The notes under the pieces are model-generated. The model was not told where the DNA came from, did not search any database, and was given only the letters and a program-made list of their open reading frames with translations. A DNA stretch of 64,000 bases, from NCBI GenBank assembly GCA_033816765.1, contig CM066289.1:1922001-1986000 (forward strand), written 5' to 3'. Source of the DNA: Nothopassalora personata. Its lineage: Eukaryota; Ascomycota; Dothideomycetes; Mycosphaerellales; Mycosphaerellaceae. Shown one piece after another: positions 56,184 through 64,000 of the stretch (position 1 is the stretch's first letter; the number at the start of each line of letters is the position of its first letter). The position numbers and the translations under genes were made by a program.

Positions 56184-58953
56184 CCACCAAGCGGACCGCG
56201 TGGTCATTGGATGCTTCCACCAGATTGCTCCCATGATCAAGGCCGATGCAGGAAGGAGAATTTAACCGACAGAACGTAATCCATTGAATGTCTTCGCATT
56301 AATCCCCCCCCCATTTAGCAGGATCTACACACAGGACAGATGCATTTGAAATAGCATTAGCCGAGTCAAACACTTTGTGATACATAAGCTCGCGGCGTCT
56401 TACAACTGAGGTCTGGATTCCTGATGAGTTCGCCGACCACGTTTCGCAGATCTATGAGATTTGTGTAAGATCTGTCCGACTGTTCAAGATGTGTCCCCGT
56501 GTTTCTTCAACGATCTCGCTTCGCTTAAGCCTGGCAATGCTGAGACACAGCAGCTCGCATGCCTTCGAAACATGCTACAAGGACCCCGTGAATGATATGC
56601 AGACTCGCTTATCGACTGGCGATGAGTGCGTCTCCGAGTCTCTGCTATGCAGCAACCTTACACCTTCGTCTTCACTTCTCACGAAGAGGACGAGATATGC
56701 CAATATGATGTTGGTCACAGAGTGAGGCGAATCAAGCCGCAAGCAAAGGATTTGTTGGACGAGAACGCCATTGGGCATTGCTGATGGCTTGGTGGGTTGC
56801 AAGGGGCTCGTATCTATACAGTCTGCCAAGAGTGTGGGGGTCTGATCGGTCATTTGGCCTTCCTCAACGCACTTTCGTCCTGACATGGGCAGCGCAGATG
56901 CCATTACAGACTCAAGTGTCGTTCTCAGGAGTCGACCCCCTACAGGAAAGAACGTGGCGGTCTGTGAGACGCAGTCGCAAGACCACATGGCGGCGGTCGA
57001 TCGCGTATAGATGACCCGACGCGGTGGTTAACCTCGATCTGCAATCCCGGCAATTTGGGGGAGATCAAGCCAAACACAACGACAGCACGCAATCCTGCTG
57101 CTCTCTGTACCTGGATGTACCGAAAGCCACATCACCGGCATCGCCTCAGATGACATAATTGGGGCCTTTCCCAAGCCTTCCTGCAGCAGGAATGCGCCCT
57201 GGGTAAACACTCGTCGGGGAAGAGAAGTGAGGCGTAACGATGCTGGACTCGCGCCGAACAGGGATGTACACGGACAGCCCCATTACAGAAGCTGTGTAAC
57301 ATTTCTTCGCTTGCGGGCCCTGCACCTCCTGCATGTTGACCTTAAGGAAGCAAGCAGTTTCTCCATCGAGGTGGTGCACTCCACTCCATGCGGCTGCATA
57401 GCCAATCTAAGCAGCATCGTCCTACCAGGCTGACCCAGGGGAAATCTATGCGTGCACGAACAATTTCGACATTCCGGCTGCAGCAGTGGGTGCAGCCATT
57501 TCTTTCGCGCTCGCCGGAGACCGTACGTCATGGTTTTTGCCTTGCATGCATCGGCGGGAGCTTGCATTGAGTACACATGCCGTTCACATGGCTTGCCTGC
57601 TATTTGTCACGTTGTGCTAATCTACAGATGTCGTCCCTCGAGGCTACGTGATGTGATACGGCTAATCCTGTGTAGCCAGGATTGAGAGAGCAGTCGGGCA
57701 GCAGAGCAACAGTTATAGCGACAGCGAGATGAACCCACCCAAGCGACTGCTTCCTTGTCATCTCACTGCAGATCTTGACAGCCTTGACGGTCAATGTCCG
57801 ACATCTACGACCAGTCTTGCCAGCAACAACGGCCGCCGACTTCATATTATCCGTGCAATCATTCGGCAAGCCAGCATTGTATCCGAGGGTGTGGTTCGCT
57901 CATTGCGAAGAGGATCGTGTGGAGAGTGTGCATTCAGACGATCAAGCAATATGCGGCCCAGACAGCTGGGAGGATCGTAACCAGGCACGCGGTGACCCGT
58001 ACACGTCAAGGGTAGCGAATTCCACCAGAATGTACCAAATTCGATGCGCAAATCCCACCACAACGCAACGCCGCATGTCCAAACGGAAAGCACGACCGTA
58101 ATCGCAAGCCTCCGCTCTAGTATGCAGCAGTTTGTTTGAGGTTCTAGGGTGGCCCGGGCATAAAGATATCTGGGAAGGTGCAGTTAGTTACAGTGTACGG
58201 ACTAATTTGGAAGGCGCGTGCCAGGATGTTGCTCTGCGGCGGGCGAATGACCCAAGCTTTCAATGTGAAAACTGTAGGCCTGGTCCTGGACATGCACTCC
58301 CACATCTCGTGTCCCACATCTCGTGTCCCACATCTCGTGGGAGCTGATTTCAGCCTCTGCCAGTCACCCACCTGCCAGTCACCTGCCGGCGTGGAAGACA
58401 GTCATGCTTCCAGCCCATGCCCATTCTGTGGCGTTGTCTGTATTGGTTCCGTACTACTGCGGCTTGACCTGGCCATCCGCCATCTTTTACGTCGGTCCAC
58501 TTCTGATCGGCTCCCGATCCGCGCTCGCTTGTTGTTCGCCGTATGTATGCTACTGGGCAGCGACATACAGTACAGCAGTTACCGAACGAACGGACGAGCT
58601 TGACAGGGGGGTTGCTGTTGCCCGATTATACCCTCCACCTGCTGAGTAGCCGTACTGGCGCCACACCACTATGCTCCTCGAGATACTGAAACTACGCGCC
58701 CCTACATGTATTGCCTGTCGATGCCTCGCCTTGATGTGGGTCTCGCTCAAATTCGTCAGTCCTGTACGCCTCCCAACCACACAGCCTGAACCTACAGCAT
58801 GGCTTTCATCAAGCTATATGTTCGACGTCAATCGCCCCAACCCGCCGGACTGGTTTAGACAGCCTGTGGTGCCTCATCGCTTATCTGGATCGACCATTGC
58901 ATCCACAGGACAGTTGCAACACATGGTTGGAACGTTAACGCTCGTCGTATAGC
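56184..58953. other. Long intergenic stretch, no supported gene
   Basis: About 2.8 kb between the glutaminase and the transcription factor. Many short overlapping frames, none with a family signature or splice chain. A short tandem repeat lies at 58298-58339. Confidence 0.45.
58298..58339. repeat. Three perfect tandem copies of a 14-bp unit
   Basis: The unit TCCCACATCTCGTG occurs three times head to tail (58298-58311, 58312-58325, 58326-58339), about 615 bp upstream of the Zn2Cys6 gene start. A repeated CCAGTCACC-like motif follows at about 58359-58385. Confidence 0.85.
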
Positions 58954-61759
58954 ATGGCATCATCCACATGGGCGGATTACGGACCGGCGCCGTCTACCCA
59001 AGACTCATCAAACCAGCTTCAACCCACCGGATCGGGGGATCGCCAGAAGAAGCCGCAATCGCGACAGCTTCTATCGTGTACCAAGTGTAGAGAGAGGAAG
59101 GTTAAGGTTAGCTAAAGAAGTCCCAGACGCAAGACGGAAGCTCATCAGATGCCCAGTGTGACCGTACCAAACCATGCTCAGCTTGCTGTGCCCGAGGACA
59201 CCCAAAGGAGTGCGAGTTCGTCGTTGGAGAAGGCAATGACTACAGTCCTATCCAGCAATCATACGAGATTCGTAAGCTGCGTCTTGAAAACCAGAAGCTC
59301 AAGGAACGTCTTCAGCAAGCACGACTCACACAATCCGGCGACGACGACGACGACGACGATGATCCATCGGACCGGAAGGGCTCGAGGACTGCGTCGAGGG
59401 CCGCTGCCTCACGGCAACGACGATTCAAGACGGGAGACAGGGTTGACAACCTCTACTTCGGTACTCCAGGTCTCGCAAACATCGTCTCAGACGTGAGTAC
59501 GCCCAGGTATACTCGTATGTCGACCGTACTGACCTGCCTCGTAGTTCGCAAACCTCCAGATCGGCAGTCACTCACTCACACATACACTACCAAAAGGTAA
59601 AGAGATGTACGCAATTCCTGAAGGCTCTCCCTATCCTTTCCCAATGCTTCAGTTCTCGGGAGATGCTCCGGGTCTTGCACGTAATCTATTGAGCTCACAC
59701 AGTGATGTATACGCGGCTCTCGATCACTTTCAAGAACGGGCTCAATCGTGCCATTTCCCGCATACTCCAGATGATGTCACAAAGAGAGAAGTCGAACGCT
59801 TCCTGGCCGATGCTGAAGGCAACGCAGAACGACATCCTGACATGCTGGCCCTCATATTTGCGACCTTAGCCACAGGTATGCAGATGGGAGTGTATGACAG
59901 ACATAATGGGTGGATGCCTGACGCCGTTGAGCAAAGCCGTCTGAGAAGCGACGTGTACAGTACGTACTGGTGAACGAGAATTGTAATGTTGAGACTAACG
60001 ATACACAGTTGCTGCGGCCATGCAGGCTTTACGCCTGGCTTCATTCATGAACTCTCCGAGTCTGTTGTGCATACAGACGCTGATCATGATCGGTCCTTAC
60101 CTAACGAACAGCGGACGCTTTCTAGACGCCTTCACGCTATTCGGCACCACGATTCGATTGGCGCATTCGATTGGCCTGCATCGCGATCCGAAGTTCCTCG
60201 ACCCAGCACCGCCTCTTCGAGAGGCTACTATCCGAAAGACACTATGGTGGTGGATGTTACACATGGACCAGCAGTACTCCGTAACGCTAGGACGACCGCT
60301 TGGAATATCAGGGTTCGGTGACTGTCCACCTCCTGAACCACTTACCACGAACCCGACCATATTACGACTCGGCGAATTTGTGGACCACTTCACGATCCTC
60401 GCGCGACAGATTCTAGCCAGTGACGGTATGATGAATGTTGGTAGGATCGACGAATTCACCGATAAACTGGTCGGTCTATGGGATACAATGCCAGAAGCTT
60501 TGCAGTTCAACGAGAGCTGGACGCACCCTGATACACAACTACCAGACTGGCCACTGGATGTAATGTCAGCAAGTATGCTATTGTTGACGAGTTGACTAAA
60601 TAGAAGCTCGCTAACACCAGCAGTGCTATTCGCCAAAGTCCAATCATTCCTCATTCTCCTCAACCGACAACGGATAGAGCGCACTCAGGACATACCCAAC
60701 GAACATTCACCACCCAGCGCGATGATACCTCCTCCTCGAAATCACTTCGGTATGGCGTCGTCAACTTTCGGCGAGCACCCTTCCCATCCAGCTCCCGTGC
60801 GTGGCCGAGCTCTGGTAGTCAACTCGTCCTTTCATCTTTTGCAGGCGTTCATGTTCTTCTGGTTTCGTAACCCGGCCGTATTAATCTGCTGGACGATGGG
60901 TCAACAAGCGTTCAACGCGTGTATGATCTTGATACTGGACGCTTGGGAGACAGGTAACGACCACCATGAATGGCTGGTGAACCAAGCGTTTGCAGTCTTT
61001 GGCGAGCTTCAGAAGAATGGAGTTCACAAGCTGGCAGAACTGGCGGTACGGCGCATCTCTGGCGGCCTAATGATGCTGGGACAACGAAGAGCGCAGAGGG
61101 AGCAAGCTGCCATGTCGCGAAGACCTTCTGGATACCAACCGACCCTCCAAATCGACACGGCCTCGATGAGCGACTTTTCAAACGACGCAGTAATGGGTAA
61201 TACTGGCATGTTCCTGCTCGAAGATCCTGGCTTACAGTCGTACCTACCAACTCCATTTGAGCCTCTTGGCTGGCACATGGCTGGCAGCGCACACCCTTCG
61301 AATTCATCGAGTCCCACGAATATAACTTCGCCGATCGTGCCAATCAGCCAAGTCAACGCCGCGCCTTTTCCTGTCATGTCTCCACCCTACTTGTCACCAG
61401 TGACAATTCCCATGAGCACCTCTTACGCTGTCGGCGCGCTTCCAGCTTGGATGCCCAATCAACCAACCCAGAGCCAACATCACCAACAGCGAAACCGGCA
61501 ATCGTCCTCCAGTGCGATCAGACCGCAAGCAGCTTTCACGCCCATCAATTCTGGGGTCCCTTTACAACCACATCATGACCATCGACAGCAGCAGACGACC
61601 GAGCAGCAGTCTTTTTCTCAGGTTCGCGGTTCCCGTCGCAGCCAGAGCAGCCACAGCCATCATCACGGCTCTGGCAGCGCCGGCACAGGCGTGGGACCGC
61701 GAGGCATCCAGCATCGGCACACAGACAGGCCGCCGCGATCGCAGCAGCGGCGGAAGTAG
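58954..61759 (+). CDS. Zn2Cys6 transcription factor with fungal-specific regulatory domain
   Basis: 867 residues from five exons: 58954-59106, 59157-59492, 59545-59959, 60009-60572 and 60624-61759; all junctions are GT..AG and the sum is a whole number of codons. The DNA-binding zinc cluster (CTKCRERKVK joined over intron 1 to CDRTKPCSACCARGHPKEC; residues about 42-70) is followed by a coiled coil (IRKLRLENQKLKERLQ), an Asp run from GAC repeats, then the regulatory domain (about 190-480: MQALRLASFMNSPSLLCIQT, IRLAHSIGLHRDP, REATIRKTLWWWMLHMDQQY and LGRPLGI). The C-terminus is rich in Gln, His, Ser and Pro, as in activation regions. It should act in the nucleus as a homodimer; its targets cannot be told from the sequence, and its neighbours give no clue. 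Confidence 0.9.
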
Positions 61760-64000
61760 TTGCAGTGTCCTCAAGCGCAGACGCTGGACAACCGATGTTG
61801 ACTAACGAAGAATGGCAAGAGCACGTTGGAAGACAGTGGGTACTTCTGTGGCTCTGGTGAGATGAATGGAGACACGTTGCACAAGACTAGGAGAATCTCG
61901 AGCTTAGAGATCTGGACCAGTGATCTTTCTGATTGGGTATATGCTATGTTGCGAAGAGATGGATATCCTTGTATGGAAGCGGAGCTAGGGGGATCGCTTG
62001 TCCTTTCTTTGACATGAGTGCATGAGCGGCATTTGTAGATGGTGTGATGAAAGAGATGCCCAAGCCTGCAAAGGCGCTTTACGTGGGGGTAGGAGGTCTG
62101 GCATTTCGAGGCGTTGGTTGGCTGAGTATTGACAAGGCGGGATAGAATCTCAGCGGTCTGCAGCTATGTACTGCGCAACACAGCTAGCCCGGCGTGATGG
62201 GGGCCGGCAATAGGCGCTGATGCTGGCAAGCGGGTTCGGTATGCTGCCCGCTGCATGATGACTGAAAGACAGGTGTCATACGTGACAGGAGAAGGCTCTG
62301 AGTAGCATTACGAAGAGGATAATGGCAGACATCACGAATTGGTTGGTGGAAACAAAAACGGCGACGACGGCATACAGACAGGGTATCCCGGCCCTCGCTA
62401 TGCGTGTTCGAGTTATAGTTTTGAGTCGCGTAGCCTTCAGCTTTCAAGATCCAGGTAATCGAGAGCAGTTTCTGGTCAATCAGCGACAATCCCGCGCTCT
62501 CAGCCAGATAGGCAATCGTCGGCATCTCAACACGATCCTCGACCGTTGCAGAGGAGGCCTGCGAATTCTCGTGTTCCGACTTGTTGTTCTGGCACAAACC
62601 GTGAGCCAGTCCGCCCTCTTCAGGCTCGCAGAAGCGGCTTCGTCACGGTGTCTACCTAAGATTCAGCCTCTGAGTGGCCATCTTGATGTTCTGGCGGCGT
62701 GCCAGCGGTCACGGGACACTAATTACTAGTCTCGATCGCAATGACGCGTAAGTGAATGGCCACTTTTCAGCCCCGAGGCTCATGTGATTGCTTTTGATCG
62801 ATCAGGCGTGATGGTGCTGCTTAGTAGGCGACCATCTTAGGCCAGTGCGATGCCTTCTCGACGGCAGTGACTGGTGGGCCACGGCAACAGTTGTCGCGCA
62901 TAACAGGTCGAGGCTGCCGATGAGACCCGATCATAATACCGAAGCGGGTTCACGCTGTAAGAAGTCCGACGATGGAAGAAAGGTAGTGGATGAATGCGAG
63001 GTTCAAAATGTGTTTGATCCAGTGCAGTGCTAGATCTCCCGTCCAGCCGTGCCGTGTCTATGTATTACGGTTCCGTGCTTGGTGTGCTTCTTTGAGTCAG
63101 ATGGCTCGTTTCAATGCACTTTCTTCGCGCGGAACTTATTCCAGAGAGATGGATCTTGTTATGAATGCTCAATACGCCACGGTATATCTGCAGCTTTTAC
63201 GACTGTTCGCCACTGAAGAGGGTCAGGTCGCTCACCGTGATTGTCACGGTGCTGTGGACGCCGTTCGATGGTCCCGGCACGCTATGACGGCGCTGGCAAC
63301 GAGATTCGTGTGCTCTGCAGGGTCTGTGCGAGGCGCGGAGCATTAGCACCCAGCAGAAGTAGGAACTCGCATATCCGTTACTGCGTACAGCGAGGCTGGC
63401 ACGCCCGGCCTCTTGATCCTGGAGCTTACTCCTCTACAAATGACCCGCATGATCATCCGCAGCGATGGCTTGTAACTTGTAAGCCTCGTGCTCCATTGTG
63501 GGAACCTACGATAGAACAACCTCGACTGTCTAACTCTACCACCGCGACTGCTGAGCTGACGCTGGTGTGAGCGCATTCCATGGCCGAACGCTGGACATCC
63601 GCGATGTCGGAATACGAGCCCGTCTCGAGGATGCTCGCGTCTTCCTGTGCGTCAGTAGACCATGGCGCGCGTGCAGAGGTAAATCTCTGCACGGTTATAC
63701 AGGAAGATGCCATCGCGCGGAGACTGTTTGGGCCCACGAGCTGCGTCACGCAGACCACACCGCCAAAGGATTCTTCGGGCATACAAGTGGGATGTGTTCT
63801 GCAGACGACCCACAAGTTGAGGGCCCAGCAAGAGGAGGTCGGGTGGTTACCGCTTGAAGAGGGGCCTTGGGCACACCTGTCGAGAATGTGGCCAGCCTGC
63901 GTGTTGCTACAGGATTAGACGTCTTGTGTATGGGGAAACTGCTGAAAGACGGTGGTCGCAAGTCTCGCGAAGCGAAACCTCGAGCAGTTGTCGACTGTTA
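61760..64000. other. Stretch to the window end, no supported gene
   Basis: No domain found. On the minus strand near 62346-62280 a short hydrophobic, membrane-segment-like piece (SAIILFVMLLRAFSCHV then stop) and, in another frame upstream (62549-62470), MPTIAYLAESAGLSLIDQKL look like remains of one membrane protein, but no intron joins them. Overlapping frames at 63241-63918 are not convincing. Confidence 0.35.

Overview
The window is nuclear DNA of a filamentous ascomycete, most likely a dothideomycete (Mycosphaerellales-like). The evidence is short 48-60 nt spliceosomal introns with GT..AG ends and CTAAC/CTGAC branch sites, fungal families such as a Zn2Cys6 regulator, a GtaA-type glutaminase and a Cla h 8-like mannitol dehydrogenase, and transposons damaged by repeat-induced point mutation (RIP). 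The genus is inference only.

Positions 1 to about 26,400 are a nested transposon block. Its background is old LTR-retrotransposon DNA saturated with TpA and poor in CpA/TpG, in which reading frames are broken mainly by TAG/TAA codons. Into it went: a solo LTR (2018-2214, target duplication TATAG); an intact 7.3-kb Ty3/Gypsy chromovirus (2669-9968, duplication TAATT, two LTRs that I read as identical, open gag and pol with a clear -1 frameshift signal between them); a second solo LTR (15836-16244, duplication GGTAC); and an older, RIP-damaged Gypsy element (17105-24108, duplication TAGGT) carrying a tRNA-like cloverleaf and an antisense accessory reading frame. A Copia-like gag relic and a Tc1/mariner transposase tail close the block. 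Insertions made after RIP are clean up to their last base, so the layers can be ordered in time.

Positions 26,400 to 64,000 are ordinary gene space with normal base composition. First come relics and genes near the transposon edge: a broken C6-regulator tail, a small membrane protein, a secreted type-B carboxylesterase with a one-base frame problem at its first intron, and a cupin pseudogene. Then follow a small zinc-type protein divergent from U1 snRNP protein C, a conserved-looking acidic protein, a secreted GH31 enzyme with all sulfoquinovosidase signature residues, a protein combining two cyclic-nucleotide-binding domains with F-box and LRRs, mannitol dehydrogenase, a C2H2/ankyrin protein, a GFA-family protein, the riboflavin-pathway reductase RIB7, a secreted glutaminase A and a Zn2Cys6 transcription factor.

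I see no gene cluster or operon-like unit. The genes are mostly unrelated housekeeping, secreted-hydrolase and regulatory functions, separated by long intergenic stretches (up to about 2.8 kb) in which I could not support a gene. The two most interesting signals are the frameshift element of the intact retrotransposon and the candidate fungal sulfoquinovosidase.
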